Shown piece after piece: positions 1 to 10,409 of a stretch of 64,000 bases of DNA. Below the pieces are notes generated by a model. It was not told where the DNA came from, searched no databases, and was given only the letters and a program-made list of their open reading frames with translations. The position numbers and the translations under genes were made by a program. Position 1 is the stretch's first letter. Each line of letters opens with the position of its first letter. Source of the DNA: Clostridiaceae bacterium (GTDB taxonomy: Bacteria > Bacillota > Clostridia > DSM-8532); NCBI GenBank assembly GCA_012522505.1, contig JAAYKJ010000004.1, positions 1-64,000 on the forward strand. The letters are read 5' to 3'.

Positions 1-94
1 GAATCTACTGTCTTATCCTTTGGACCATCGGGACAGATCTCTGAATGAACAACATTATTATACCCCGGCTTATGATTTTTTTCAAATTATTTTT

Positions 95-748
95 CTAAGA
101 AACCTTATCCAGATTCAAAAACAACCGGTAGATGATTTGCAGCAGATAAATAATAGCCGTTCCCGAAAGGTTGGACCATATGAATATGGCGATGGCCACA
201 ATCAGCTTTCCTGAAAATTCCAGCTTGCTCTTGACGCTGATTGTACGAAGAAGAATACCGATCTGCCAAAACAACTGCATGGAAGCATAAACCACCAGCA
301 CGATAATGAGCAGGCGCTTGAAAAAAGGCATTTGCGGATCCAGATTTTCAATATGCAATCCTGTTGGCGTGTTCAACAGTAAAACGGGAATAAACAATAA
401 ATGGGAATAAGCGTATGATTTCATCAGAATAATGTGAAAACCCTGAACAATAAATTTCTCTCTGCGCTTTGCAAGGTATCGGCAAAGATCAGCGATGGGC
501 CATGCGAAAATAAACACATCCAGAAAGCCAACCAGGGCGGATAGTACGATCGCGAGGAGGATTTTTGTAAATAACTTAGATTCAGCGGTCAAAATATAAT
601 CATATACAATGGAAGGTGATGTTGCCAGTACATCAAAGATTCCAACGAAAATACATGCGGGGATCAATGTTAATATCGTTTTGTTTAGCCGTTTATGCCA
701 AGTTCGCGGCCAAAACAGAAAGTCCCACCCGCTTTTTGAATACTCCAT
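95..748 (-). CDS. multi-pass membrane protein, unknown function
   Basis: 217 aa ORF with several hydrophobic segments; no family recognised. Confidence 0.7.
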   Translation of the reverse strand: MEYSKSGWDFLFWPRTWHKRLNKTILTLIPACIFVGIFDVLATSPSIVYDYILTAESKLFTKILLAIVLSALVGFLDVFIFAWPIADLCRYLAKRREKFIVQGFHIILMKSYAYSHLLFIPVLLLNTPTGLHIENLDPQMPFFKRLLIIVLVVYASMQLFWQIGILLRTISVKSKLEFSGKLIVAIAIFIWSNLSGTAIIYLLQIIYRLFLNLDKVS

Positions 749-911
749 TAAGCTCTCCTAAACAAACTACGTTCTTCTTTAAAAGGGGAATAAACTTATC
801 GCTTGGTCTGTTTGCTGTTAAAGCGACTTTTCACATTATATCATATGAAAAAGATCCAAGGCAATAAATAATACAATTACTCTCAAATGTGACGCCCACA
901 ATATCGTAAGG

Positions 912-2672
912 TTACGGCATTACCGGTTGTGTTATATTCTTTGCTCTCCATTCTTCATAATGAGTGGTATTCTTCAGATTCTCCGCAAAAACCGTCCATA
1001 CCTTTTCATTGGCAAAGTTGTGGCTCCATGCGGCGGTTCCAGCCAGATTATACTTATGAGCCAGAGCTGACTTGTAATTCACAGAATGCTCGTTTTCCAA
1101 CCACATTTTATATGTAACATCATCCCGGGTATAAGCAACAACATATTGGGCGCTTTTTTCATCCCATTGCGCAACAGCGTTGTTCTCTTCCATCAGACGA
1201 ACTGCTGCCTGCATAGACAGGGCCTTTCCGGTTTTAGCTTTTATTTTACCGCTTTCATCAGCTGTTTCCTCCCATAGACGAGTATACAACGGAATGCCTA
1301 ACAAAAGCTTGTCTGCTGGAACCTCTTTCAAAGTTTTTTTCAGGTTTTCCTCCACCCAGTCCAGTTCGGCAGTGGAACCTGCCTGATTGGCTCCCGCCCA
1401 GGTCTGGTCATAGGTCATCAGGCATACATAATCTACCGTTTCACCCAATGCTTTTCTGTCATAGCATCTGGACCAAGTGTCGCTCCCATCGGGAATACCA
1501 ACATCAACAGATACGACAAGACCCTGCTCTCTAAGCAAAGGGGTTAGCTCCCGGACAAACTGGGTGAATGCCTCTTTATCATTTTTGTACATATTTTCGA
1601 AATCAATATTGATCCCATCCAGGTTGTAAAGGGCAGAAAAAGCCAGTATCTGTTTTATGACATATTCCCTTTTCAGCCCATCGTTCAAAATGCTGCTGGT
1701 ATTGTCAATATTACTGAAATCATTGGCAACCAGCGCCCAAACCTGATAACCATTATCATGAGCCCACGTAACATACTGATCATCGGCACGATTGATGAAA
1801 TCTCCTTTTTCATTTGCTATCTGAAACCAGGTTGGAGACAGTATGTCTATACCTTCTTCTGCTTTCCAGTCAAGATACGCTTTTGTCGGCTGATACATCT
1901 GATCCCATACAAGATTGATCTTTCCGGCAGGGAGCGCCGGTGCGCGCTTTACCAACTCTGGAATCCGTGCCAGTTCAATGGATTTTACAACAACTTCCTC
2001 TTTCAGTTTATACCCCAGAATGCCATCGGCTGTACGAACCTTGTACCATTTATCATATTCCTCAAATATATGCATCTTCGAGGCTTCAGACTGCAGATCA
2101 CTATCTTGAAACTGTCTCAGTATGGGGTATCGAATATGCCGGCCTTTTCTCACAACTGATTTGGTCGACACAGGATAACCGATTCGATGGATCGTGTCTT
2201 CCCAATCAATCATCACTACATTTGTTGTACTTACATAATTGATACGAATTTTGTAAAAAGAGGCCAGGAAGTTAATTGGAATGTAAACCGCACCCTCAAT
2301 CTCGGTGGCAGGAAACTTCAACTCCATAGGATGATTATTGATATAGGCATCGAGGCTATCTGTTTGCATCTGAATAACTCTGTCTTCGGTCGTAATCGTA
2401 ACCTTTTTCAGGGTTTGATCCCACCAGATATAGGGATCCAAATGAGATTTAACGGTTGAAAAGGGTAGTAGAACTTGTCCGTCCGAAACAACGGGCGGTT
2501 TTTCATCTATGATTTGCTCTCCTCCGATAATAAGAACTGTATTTGCGCTATCATATGCACTGACAACCGTTTCATTCGCCTTGAAATGCTGCTTGTACAG
2601 ATATCCTGCTAAAGCAGCACAACCGGTAATAAAGATAAACACAATAGAGAATAAAATAAAATCTTTTTTCAT
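912..2672 (-). CDS. glycosyl hydrolase family 18 protein with N-terminal anchor, copper-amine-oxidase-N-like and SH3-like regions
   Basis: GH18 catalytic motif LDGINIDFENM; YVCLMTYDQTWAG; N-terminal TM segment; VYIPINFLASFYKIRINY region typical of the copper amine oxidase N domain. Confidence 0.88.
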   Translation of the reverse strand: MKKDFILFSIVFIFITGCAALAGYLYKQHFKANETVVSAYDSANTVLIIGGEQIIDEKPPVVSDGQVLLPFSTVKSHLDPYIWWDQTLKKVTITTEDRVIQMQTDSLDAYINNHPMELKFPATEIEGAVYIPINFLASFYKIRINYVSTTNVVMIDWEDTIHRIGYPVSTKSVVRKGRHIRYPILRQFQDSDLQSEASKMHIFEEYDKWYKVRTADGILGYKLKEEVVVKSIELARIPELVKRAPALPAGKINLVWDQMYQPTKAYLDWKAEEGIDILSPTWFQIANEKGDFINRADDQYVTWAHDNGYQVWALVANDFSNIDNTSSILNDGLKREYVIKQILAFSALYNLDGINIDFENMYKNDKEAFTQFVRELTPLLREQGLVVSVDVGIPDGSDTWSRCYDRKALGETVDYVCLMTYDQTWAGANQAGSTAELDWVEENLKKTLKEVPADKLLLGIPLYTRLWEETADESGKIKAKTGKALSMQAAVRLMEENNAVAQWDEKSAQYVVAYTRDDVTYKMWLENEHSVNYKSALAHKYNLAGTAAWSHNFANEKVWTVFAENLKNTTHYEEWRAKNITQPVMP

Positions 2673-3103
2673 CTATGACCTCCGAATACAAACCTTCCCT
2701 ACATGGATAGGATAAAAAGCATTGCATCGTATAATGCTTGTATAATCGTAAACAAAGCAAGTAACAAAGATCAGCCAGCCACTCCCCCTAAGGATTGGAA
2801 TACAAAACATCAGCCTCTTCATCATTATACCTTTTATTTTGACAAATGTCTTTCAGAAAATGTTGGTTGCAATAATTTTCAATTTTTCATATCTTTTGAA
2901 GCGTTCCGAAACACAACAATGATGTGGCTTCTAACCCGGCAAATGTTTGCACAGGCAAATTATTGATTTATATCAAAAAAAGGCGTCCAACGCCCTTTTT
3001 CGTGAGATATAAATTATGTTTTCTTTCTGCCAGCAATAAGTCAAATCTTTTCAGCCTGACCATATGGAGGCAGGCGAATAGATTTAACCGATTATCTCTT
3101 CTA

Positions 3104-3607
3104 TCAGGTAAAAACTTTACGTGGAATAAAGGTTTTGAAGTTTTTCAGCATTTTCTCTGTCGGTTCGAAATATACAATAGTCTGGGCATTATTATAGCTT
3201 AATGCGATAAAATAGACATCGTCCCCTTCCAATGAGGAGGCACAATTCATCTGATTTTTAAAGTTTCTGTATTGTGGTGTAAAATGCTCACTCTTCACCT
3301 TGGCAACCACTTCAAAGCTTTTGCAGTTCGCACTGAAGATACGCTTCCGTTTCCTCTGAGCTATAATTTTATCAATATCCAGATCACCGTTGGTTACTGC
3401 ATATTCATATTCAATATTTCTGGTTGTTATCAACATATATGCCGCATATATAATGCCGGCAACAAAAAACAACCCCATGGATGCCAATAACGGTATATTT
3501 AGAACAACCAGTATAAGAACCAGCGCTCCAATAATCACACCAGAGATGATAAGGTGATCTTTTATATCTCGTTTCTTTTTTACGATTTTCTCCATGAATA
3601 TATCCAT
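3104..3607 (-). CDS. conserved clostridial two-TM membrane protein
   Basis: 167 aa; two TM helices then a conserved-looking 'NIEYEYAVTNGDLDIDKIIAQRKRKRI' segment. Confidence 0.75.
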   Translation of the reverse strand: MDIFMEKIVKKKRDIKDHLIISGVIIGALVLILVVLNIPLLASMGLFFVAGIIYAAYMLITTRNIEYEYAVTNGDLDIDKIIAQRKRKRIFSANCKSFEVVAKVKSEHFTPQYRNFKNQMNCASSLEGDDVYFIALSYNNAQTIVYFEPTEKMLKNFKTFIPRKVFT

Positions 3608-3793
3608 CCATATACCTCCTGTCCATTCCTCACACTCGTAGGATGTGCTCTTTTGAATTCTATCACAATATTCCTGATCATTGCAACCGGAACAAAGATT
3701 GCTTCGGATGAAACTGAATTTCCCGGGTCAACTAGTGCATGAATTTTCCTCGCTTTTGTATATAATTATTCATTAAATGTACTTTAACTGTAC

Positions 3794-3823
3794 TTGACTG
3801 TATTTCATGGTTTGTGGTAGAAT
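3794..3823 (+). promoter_or_regulatory. sigma-A promoter of metF
   Basis: TTGACT-N18-TAGAAT upstream of the ATG at 3855. Confidence 0.6.
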
Positions 3824-3854
3824 GGTGCAAATGTTTGATGCAGGAGACTGAATA

Positions 3855-4718
3855 ATGAAAATTAGTAATTTATTTCTTAAGAAAAGACAGACCATCTCAT
3901 TTGAAGTTTTCCCACCAAAGCTTGAAACCCCTGTTGAAACGATATATGAGAGGTTGGGGGATTTTGCTTCCATGATGCCCGATTTCATCAGCGTAACCTA
4001 CGGTGCCGGCGGAAGTAAAAAGGGAAGAACGCTGGACATCTCTTCCAAGATTAAAAAGGAGTACGGAATAGAAAGCTTGGCTCACTTTACCTGTGTGGGA
4101 CACTCTGTTGATGAGATTGACAGCATGCTCCTTCGAATGGAGGAAGAAAACCTGGAAAACCTTTTAGCCCTTCGTGGTGATCCTCCCGTAGATAACCCGG
4201 ATTTTGATTTTTCAAAAAACGTTTTCTCCCATGCCTCCCAATTAATCCGTCATATACGAAAGCAAAATGATTTTTGTATTGCTGCGGCTGCGTACCCGGA
4301 AGGTCACGCAGATTCTCCGAGAATTAAATTTGATATGCACTATTTAAAAATGAAGGTTGATGCAGGAGTTGACTTTCTTATCACACAGCTTTTTTTCGAT
4401 AACCGGGTCTTTTATGATTTTCTCGACAAGTGTGCAATATACCATATCAACTGCCCGGTATTGCCCGGAGTAATGCCAATTTTCAAAGCCGATCAGATCA
4501 AAAGAATTGCTTTGATGTGCGGGGCATCAATGCCTGCAAAACTTGTATTGTTATTGGATAAGTATGGAAACTCATCCGATATGGAAAAGGCAGGTATTGA
4601 ATATGCTTCCGAACAGATTCAGGATTTGCTTGCAAGCGGTGTTGATGGGGTACATATTAACACCATGAACCGCGTAGGTGCGACTCGGGAAATACTCCAT
4701 AACATTGGGAAGCTCTGA
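3855..4718 (+). CDS. metF: methylenetetrahydrofolate reductase
   Basis: ISFEVFPPK, SVTYGAGGS, LALRGDPP, FLITQLFFD motifs. Confidence 0.95.
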   Translation: MKISNLFLKKRQTISFEVFPPKLETPVETIYERLGDFASMMPDFISVTYGAGGSKKGRTLDISSKIKKEYGIESLAHFTCVGHSVDEIDSMLLRMEEENLENLLALRGDPPVDNPDFDFSKNVFSHASQLIRHIRKQNDFCIAAAAYPEGHADSPRIKFDMHYLKMKVDAGVDFLITQLFFDNRVFYDFLDKCAIYHINCPVLPGVMPIFKADQIKRIALMCGASMPAKLVLLLDKYGNSSDMEKAGIEYASEQIQDLLASGVDGVHINTMNRVGATREILHNIGKL

Positions 4719-4723
4719 TCATC

Positions 4724-5497
4724 TTATTCCTGTAAATTGAAAACCTCTTCCAGGGTCTTCCCGGGGTCCTCGCGAATCATGGTATCGATGAAATTCTTCT
4801 CTGTTATGCAATGCAAAATATTCAGATCGCGGTTGGCAATATGGAGAATGTGGTATTGATCGTAATCCAGCAACAAAAGCGCCTCACCCAGACTTACCTC
4901 CTTCAGCACAAGTATGTGCCTGATTGGGTATGCCTTTTTCTTTAAAATTCTTTGCTTTCGACGTATTAACGCATTCAAGTTCAACTGGTTCACCGACCTT
5001 TTCATGGATTGTATGCCTGGAAGGAGGGCAATTGCTATAAACAAGCTTGGGTTTTTATATACAAAGAATAAAGCTAAGCCTGCCATCAGCAGAAAAATCC
5101 TTACCCCGCATCCTATCCGCCTCATAATTTTTATGGTGCGAGTTGAGCCTAGCCGGCTGTATAGCAGCACCAGCAAAACATTTCCCCCGTCCATAGGATA
5201 CAGCGGAATTAGGTTAAACAAACCAATCAACAGGTTTGCCTTTACTAGTTCACTGTAAATCCAATACCGCCCGGGCAATAACGCAAAGACTGCCGCAGAC
5301 AGCAAATTTCCAGCCGGACCGCAGGCACAGATGACGCATTGGCTCCATTTTTCGGGTGGTGTATTTCTCCATACCGCACGGAAGCCACCCGGAACAAAAA
5401 GAACACGGAAGCCATCCCGGGAGAACACCCTGCCTGCGAGCAGGTGAAAAGCTTCATGGATAAACAGTGCTGCCAAGAAGATTAAAACAGACCGCAT
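4724..5497 (-). CDS. spoIVFB: SpoIVFB-like M50 family intramembrane metalloprotease with C-terminal CBS-like region
   Basis: HEAFH zinc motif, NLIPLYPMDGG motif, C-terminal CBS-like segment; ATG at 5497 overlaps the upstream stop (TGATG); sigma-E promoter upstream of the pair. Confidence 0.8.
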   Translation of the reverse strand: MRSVLIFLAALFIHEAFHLLAGRVFSRDGFRVLFVPGGFRAVWRNTPPEKWSQCVICACGPAGNLLSAAVFALLPGRYWIYSELVKANLLIGLFNLIPLYPMDGGNVLLVLLYSRLGSTRTIKIMRRIGCGVRIFLLMAGLALFFVYKNPSLFIAIALLPGIQSMKRSVNQLNLNALIRRKQRILKKKAYPIRHILVLKEVSLGEALLLLDYDQYHILHIANRDLNILHCITEKNFIDTMIREDPGKTLEEVFNLQE

Positions 5498-5814
5498 CAA
5501 TCCGAAACCTGAAGATACTGTACACACTCATCATAGGTGTCGGTTAAGGATTTACATATATCTTCGCCAGAGACGTGCTGCTCCACCACTTGGAAGCGTA
5601 TCTCGGATATGATGCTTTGAAGCAGTTTTTCAGTGCTGTTCTGAAACCAGATGCACAAAATAATAATCATAATACAGATGTAGGACTGGATCATGATCTT
5701 TCTGGCGAAAATTGATCTGCCATTACTCTTTCTTGTTTTTTTGACAGTTCTGGTATAGGACGAGTATGAGGGAATACGCCTGGTATAGGGGATTCCTTTC
5801 ATCATGTAACTCAA
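5497..5814 (-). CDS. short single-TM protein in the SpoIVFA position
   Basis: 105 aa, basic N-terminus, one TM segment; translationally coupled to the M50 protease; preceded by a sigma-E-like promoter. Confidence 0.65.
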   Translation of the reverse strand: MSYMMKGIPYTRRIPSYSSYTRTVKKTRKSNGRSIFARKIMIQSYICIMIIILCIWFQNSTEKLLQSIISEIRFQVVEQHVSGEDICKSLTDTYDECVQYLQVSD

Positions 5815-5847
5815 TCAAATCCATCCCGAACTTGCTTTTCCAGAATA

Positions 5848-5874
5848 ATTATATGGTGCTTTTATCCCGAATAT
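5848..5874 (-). promoter_or_regulatory. sigma-E-type promoter for the spoIVFA/FB-like pair
   Basis: minus strand ATATT-N14-CATATAAT. Confidence 0.6.
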
Positions 5875-5994
5875 GAATTTATCAAATGAGCCTAAGACCT
5901 CTGTTTGTCTAAAGATCACGAACAGTGCGCAAGTGCGCTTTGAGCATCTGTAAAAATTGGACAAATCGAGGAATTGATTCATCTTTATGCACAT

Positions 5995-6030
5995 AAAAAA
6001 ACTCCAAGCTGACAGCCAGCCTGGAGTAAA
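5995..6030 (-). terminator. intrinsic terminator
   Basis: minus strand CTCCAGGCTG-gctgt-CAGCTTGGAG followed by TTTTTTT. Confidence 0.85.
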
Positions 6031-6300
6031 AGCCTTAATCAATTGACTTTTGTGCCGGTACAAAATGATTACCGGCATAGGCATTTAATGTTGCAGGCTC
6101 TAATATACCTGCAGTACTTTCATGTCCCGAAATGCCGTTTCCCTATATTTTGACACCTAGCCAAATGCTAGGTGGGTACCCTGCTTTACCGCTCTTACTT
6201 CCTCTGCCGTTGCAACCGATTTGAACCGGTGTCGGAATTATCTTGAGGCCTGTAATACCGATAAAAACAATCGGGTTCCCGTAAGTCTACTGTAGGTTCA
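6000..6300 (-). ncRNA. structured ncRNA candidate, family not assigned (6S or raiA RNA to be tested)
   Basis: non-coding region with hairpins CACCTAGC-atttg-GCTAGGTG, TGCCGGTA...TACCGGCA and TGCAGG...CCTGCA, ending in a strong minus-strand terminator; flanked by gene boundaries. Confidence 0.55.
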
Positions 6301-6593
6301 AAATAATAGGTTATAATCGAACACTTCAGGAACATGAACCAATCTCTGAACCAATTATATCACCAATCTGATTATTTCTCAACGCCTTTCGAACAAAAAA
6401 ACCCTGGAAATCGCTTGTAAAGCTTGCCAATAAGGTTTAAAATCTATATTAACATTATGGTATGGATTTCAATACAATATCATTTTTTCATCCAAAGGAC
6501 ATCCTTCTTTCAGCTTACCTGGACATTAACTCTGATCGGTGGGCAGGTTTTTGATAGAAAGGGCAAGTGAATCAAAAAAATATGAGAGATTGA

Positions 6594-7160
6594 TTGAGAG
6601 GTGTTATTATGTCTGAACAGATTAGAATGATTGCAGCGAGAATTAGGGAACTTCGCGAGATCGCAGGTTATACTACAGAACAGGTTGCTTCTATGGTGAA
6701 TATCCCTTCAGAGGTCTATGCTGGATATGAAAGCGGAAACCAGGACATTCCTATTGGTTTTCTTAATGAGTTTGCCAATCGTTTTCATGTTGACCTGACC
6801 GAATTACTTACAGGTAAGTCACCCAAGCTAACGCATTTTTCACTGGTGCGAAAGGGAAAGGGGATCAGTGTTCAAAGGAGGACACCCTATCAATACCAAA
6901 GCCTTGCATATAATTTTGTGAATAAAAAGGCTGAACCGTTCCTGGTAACTGTCCTTCCAAATAAAGAGGCCTCTGTCTCGATGAATTCCCACCCCGGCCA
7001 GGAGTTTAACTATGTATTGAAGGGCACACTGATGATCGTCATTGACGGAAAAGAATTTGTGTTAAATGCAGGAGATTCTCTTTATTTTGACGCCTCTTTA
7101 CCCCATGGCATGAAGGCCATGGAAAGTGAACCGGCAGAATTTCTTGCAATAATTTTTTAG
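6594..7160 (+). CDS. XRE-family HTH regulator with C-terminal cupin domain
   Basis: N-terminal HTH ([32 protein letters not shown]), C-terminal cupin ([40 protein letters not shown]); the Met at 6609 is an alternative start. Confidence 0.9.
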   Translation: MRGVIMSEQIRMIAARIRELREIAGYTTEQVASMVNIPSEVYAGYESGNQDIPIGFLNEFANRFHVDLTELLTGKSPKLTHFSLVRKGKGISVQRRTPYQYQSLAYNFVNKKAEPFLVTVLPNKEASVSMNSHPGQEFNYVLKGTLMIVIDGKEFVLNAGDSLYFDASLPHGMKAMESEPAEFLAIIF

Positions 7161-7170
7161 GAGAGAGAAT

Positions 7171-8835
7171 ATGCTTGAAAAATATTTGAAAAAAACTGAA
7201 TTTGAATCATATGATGATTTCATCAACAATTTCTCGATAAATGTACCGCCCAATTTCAATTTTTCCTATGATATTGTAGATGAATACGCAAAGACCGAGC
7301 CGGATAAAAAGGCTCTGGTCTGGTGTGATGACAACAACGAGGAAGCCATTTTTACTTTCGCAGATTTGAAGCGTTACAGCAATCAAACCGCCAATTACTT
7401 TAAATCCCTCGGTATTGGCAAAGGGGATCCGGTTATGCTGGTCCTGAAAAGAAGGTATGAGTTCTGGTTTTGTATTCTCGCCCTTCATAAGCTAGGGGCT
7501 ATCTGCATTCCTGCAACCCATCTCCTAACGAAAAAAGATTTCTCCTATAGAAATAATGCTGCAAGTATCAAAATGGTTGTTACGGTAAATGAACCCGAGG
7601 TGCTTGATAATGTTGATGCGGCCATGGAGGAATCTCCGACTCTGACAAAGAGGGTTTGCCTGTTTGGTAAACGGAATGGCTGGCATACCTTTCATGGTGA
7701 ATTCGAAAACTTTTCTGATGAATTTGACCGTCCACAAGGTGATTTAGATGTGTCGAATCAGGATATCATGCTGATCTACTTCACTTCCGGAACCACGGGA
7801 ATGCCCAAAATGGTCCGGCATAACTTCACTTATCCGCTTGGACACATCATCACAGCAAAATACTGGCAGAATGTTCAGAACAATGGGCTCCATTTTACAG
7901 TCTCGGATACAGGATGGGCAAAATCAGTATGGGGAAAACTATATGGTCAGTGGATTTGCGGGTCAGCGGTTTTTGTCTATGACTACAACCATAAATTCCA
8001 TCCGACTGATCTGCTACGCATGATTGAAAAGTATGACATTACAACATTTTGCGCTCCTCCCACCATCTACCGGTTCTTTATTAAGTCTGATCTAAAGGCC
8101 TACCACTTTAAAGCGCTTAAGTATTGCGTTGTTGCTGGAGAGCCGCTGAACCCCGAAGTATACAGACAATTTTATGATGCAACAGGGATTAAACTTATGG
8201 AAGGATATGGACAGACCGAAATGACCGTTGCATTGGCAACCCTGCCCTGGATGAACCCGAAGCCTGGCTCCATGGGCCGCCCGGTAGCCGGATATGACAT
8301 CGTTCTGTTGGATCACAACGGTAATGTCTGTGAACCCGGTGAAGAGGGGCAGATTGTATTGCGCACCGACCAGGAAAAACCGGTTGGCCTGTTTGATGGC
8401 TATTACCGGGATGACGAACTGACCCGTTCGGTTTGGCATGAAGGCGTATATTATACTGGAGACATGGCATGGCAGGATGAAGACGGATACTACTGGTTTG
8501 TAGGACGCGCAGATGACGTCATCAAAAGCTCTGGATACCGGATTGGCCCCTTTGAAGTTGAAAGCGCACTGATGGAACATCCCGCTGTCTTGGAATGTGC
8601 GATTACTGCGGTCCCAGATGAAATCCGCGGTCAGATTGTTAAGGCCACCGTTGTGCTTGCAAATGGATACAATGCTTGCGATGAAATGGTAAAAACGCTG
8701 CAGGAGCATGTGAAAAAGGTGACTGCGCCGTATAAATATCCCAGGGTGATTGAGTTTGTCACCGAATTGCCGAAGACCATCAGTGGTAAAATCCGCAGGG
8801 TGGAGATTCGGGATAAGGATAAAGACAAGCAGTAG
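7171..8835 (+). CDS. AMP-binding acyl-CoA synthetase
   Basis: [66 protein letters not shown]. Confidence 0.93.
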   Translation: MLEKYLKKTEFESYDDFINNFSINVPPNFNFSYDIVDEYAKTEPDKKALVWCDDNNEEAIFTFADLKRYSNQTANYFKSLGIGKGDPVMLVLKRRYEFWFCILALHKLGAICIPATHLLTKKDFSYRNNAASIKMVVTVNEPEVLDNVDAAMEESPTLTKRVCLFGKRNGWHTFHGEFENFSDEFDRPQGDLDVSNQDIMLIYFTSGTTGMPKMVRHNFTYPLGHIITAKYWQNVQNNGLHFTVSDTGWAKSVWGKLYGQWICGSAVFVYDYNHKFHPTDLLRMIEKYDITTFCAPPTIYRFFIKSDLKAYHFKALKYCVVAGEPLNPEVYRQFYDATGIKLMEGYGQTEMTVALATLPWMNPKPGSMGRPVAGYDIVLLDHNGNVCEPGEEGQIVLRTDQEKPVGLFDGYYRDDELTRSVWHEGVYYTGDMAWQDEDGYYWFVGRADDVIKSSGYRIGPFEVESALMEHPAVLECAITAVPDEIRGQIVKATVVLANGYNACDEMVKTLQEHVKKVTAPYKYPRVIEFVTELPKTISGKIRRVEIRDKDKDKQ

Positions 8836-8854
8836 TATGACACATCGTAGAACA

Positions 8855-8888
8855 TAGAAGCCAGGGGAAATGCACCCCTGGCTTTATA
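8855..8888. terminator. bidirectional intrinsic terminator between the acyl-CoA synthetase and hisA
   Basis: AGCCAGGGG-aaatgca-CCCCTGGCTTT hairpin. Confidence 0.7.
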
Positions 8889-9030
8889 CTTGTTGGATTC
8901 TATGCGTCGTATGACACCCTCTAGCTGGTTTGTAATGAATTCTTGATCATATTCTTCCAATCTTTTCTCGATATAGCTTGTATCTTCATCTGATATATCC
9001 GGAATGAAATCGGCTCCTATTTTTCCTCTG

Positions 9031-9765
9031 TTACAGACCCTGGTCTGCCTGGTTTCGGTCTATGATCTGCAAGGCCTGTTCCAGATCGATGGCACTGGTA
9101 TAGATGGCTTTTCCGGTGATGGCACCAGCGGCACCGATCTCCTTAAGAGCTACTAAATCCTGTATGGAGCTTACGCCACCCGATGCAATAACTTCCATGC
9201 CGACGGCCTGAATCATCTCCTGCATGGCTTTAAGGTTCGGCCCCGACAGCATACCATCGGTAGCAATAGCGGTATAAGTGATCACTTTACAGCCAAGGCG
9301 CTCCATCATTTTAGCAAATTCGATCGCTGTATGATCACTTAGCCTTTCCCAGCCTTCGATGGCTACCTTACCATCTTTGGCATCGATCCCCACAGCAATT
9401 CTTTCAGGATACTTGGCTAGTGCTTGACTGACAAGCTGTGGATTGTTAACAGCCGCAGTGCCCAATATGACCCTCTTAACCCCTGAGGACAAGACCACAT
9501 CAATGTCATCCATCGTTCGGATTCCACCGCCCACCTGGATAGGAATATCTGAAACCAATGCTATTTCAGATATGGTCTTCCTGTTCTTTGAAACACCACA
9601 TCTGGCACCATCCAGATCAACGATATGAAGCCACTGGGCACCCATACCGATCCACTTCCTGGCCATGGCAACAGGGCTTCCAAAAACCGTCTCATCTTCA
9701 AATCGGCCCTGTAAAAGCCTTACACAGCGTCCCTCTTTGATATCTATCGCAGGGTAAATTATCAT
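9031..9765 (-). CDS. hisA: 1-(5-phosphoribosyl)-5-[(5-phosphoribosylamino)methylideneamino]imidazole-4-carboxamide isomerase
   Basis: IIYPAIDIKEGRCVRLLQG, VGGGIRT, IASGGVSS. Confidence 0.95.
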   Translation of the reverse strand: MIIYPAIDIKEGRCVRLLQGRFEDETVFGSPVAMARKWIGMGAQWLHIVDLDGARCGVSKNRKTISEIALVSDIPIQVGGGIRTMDDIDVVLSSGVKRVILGTAAVNNPQLVSQALAKYPERIAVGIDAKDGKVAIEGWERLSDHTAIEFAKMMERLGCKVITYTAIATDGMLSGPNLKAMQEMIQAVGMEVIASGGVSSIQDLVALKEIGAAGAITGKAIYTSAIDLEQALQIIDRNQADQGL

Positions 9766-10409
9766 TGATTTTTAACCACCTTTATAAAATTAGTCAGTAT
9801 TGCCATACCGATATCGCCGCTCTTTTCTGGATGAAACTGAGTGCCATGCACATTCTCTTTACCAATAGCAACATCAATTTCGATACCATAACAGCTCTTT
9901 GCAGTGACAATGCTTTTATCCTTCGCATCCACGTAGTAGGAATGAATAAAATACACATAGGGATCTTCCTGAAGCCCAGCAAATAGCGGTGAATCTTTTT
10001 GTATCTGCAAATTGTTCCAACCCATATGAGGAACTTTCAGGCCCATATTCCTGGGAATGTGTTTCACCGCCCCACTGAAGATACCAAGACCTCTGACCGT
10101 TTTTCCGTCTTCAGCATGTTCTTCACTGTAATCAAACAGCATTTGGTATCCCAGGCATATTCCCAGAAAAGGAACACCCTTGCGAATGACCTTTTTAACA
10201 ACATCACTCAAGCCTGTAGACCTGAGGTTTTCAATGCAGTCCTTGAATGCGCCCACACCGGGCAGTACAACGCCATCAGCGTTCATGATTTCATCAGGCC
10301 TGCGGGTCACAACGATTTCGTTATGGATAAACGCAAGGGCCTTTTGGACGCTTCCAATATTTCCCGCTTCATAATCGATGACAGCAACCCTGCAAGCTCC
10401 TAAGCCCAT
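9762..10409 (-). CDS. hisH: imidazole glycerol phosphate synthase subunit HisH
   Basis: class I amidotransferase: GVGAF, GICLGYQML, GTQFHPEKS. Confidence 0.95.
   Translation of the reverse strand: MGLGACRVAVIDYEAGNIGSVQKALAFIHNEIVVTRRPDEIMNADGVVLPGVGAFKDCIENLRSTGLSDVVKKVIRKGVPFLGICLGYQMLFDYSEEHAEDGKTVRGLGIFSGAVKHIPRNMGLKVPHMGWNNLQIQKDSPLFAGLQEDPYVYFIHSYYVDAKDKSIVTAKSCYGIEIDVAIGKENVHGTQFHPEKSGDIGMAILTNFIKVVKNQ

Noticed and set aside
5815-6084. 89 aa minus ORF
   Set aside because: Overlaps the ncRNA terminator and the sigma-E promoter; composition not protein-like
8092-8709. 205 aa minus ORF inside the acyl-CoA synthetase
   Set aside because: Antisense shadow of a conserved gene
8631-8960. 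109 aa minus ORF downstream of hisA as a possible hisF or small protein
   Set aside because: Runs through the terminator hairpin and antisense into the acyl-CoA synthetase; no RBS or homology to HisF
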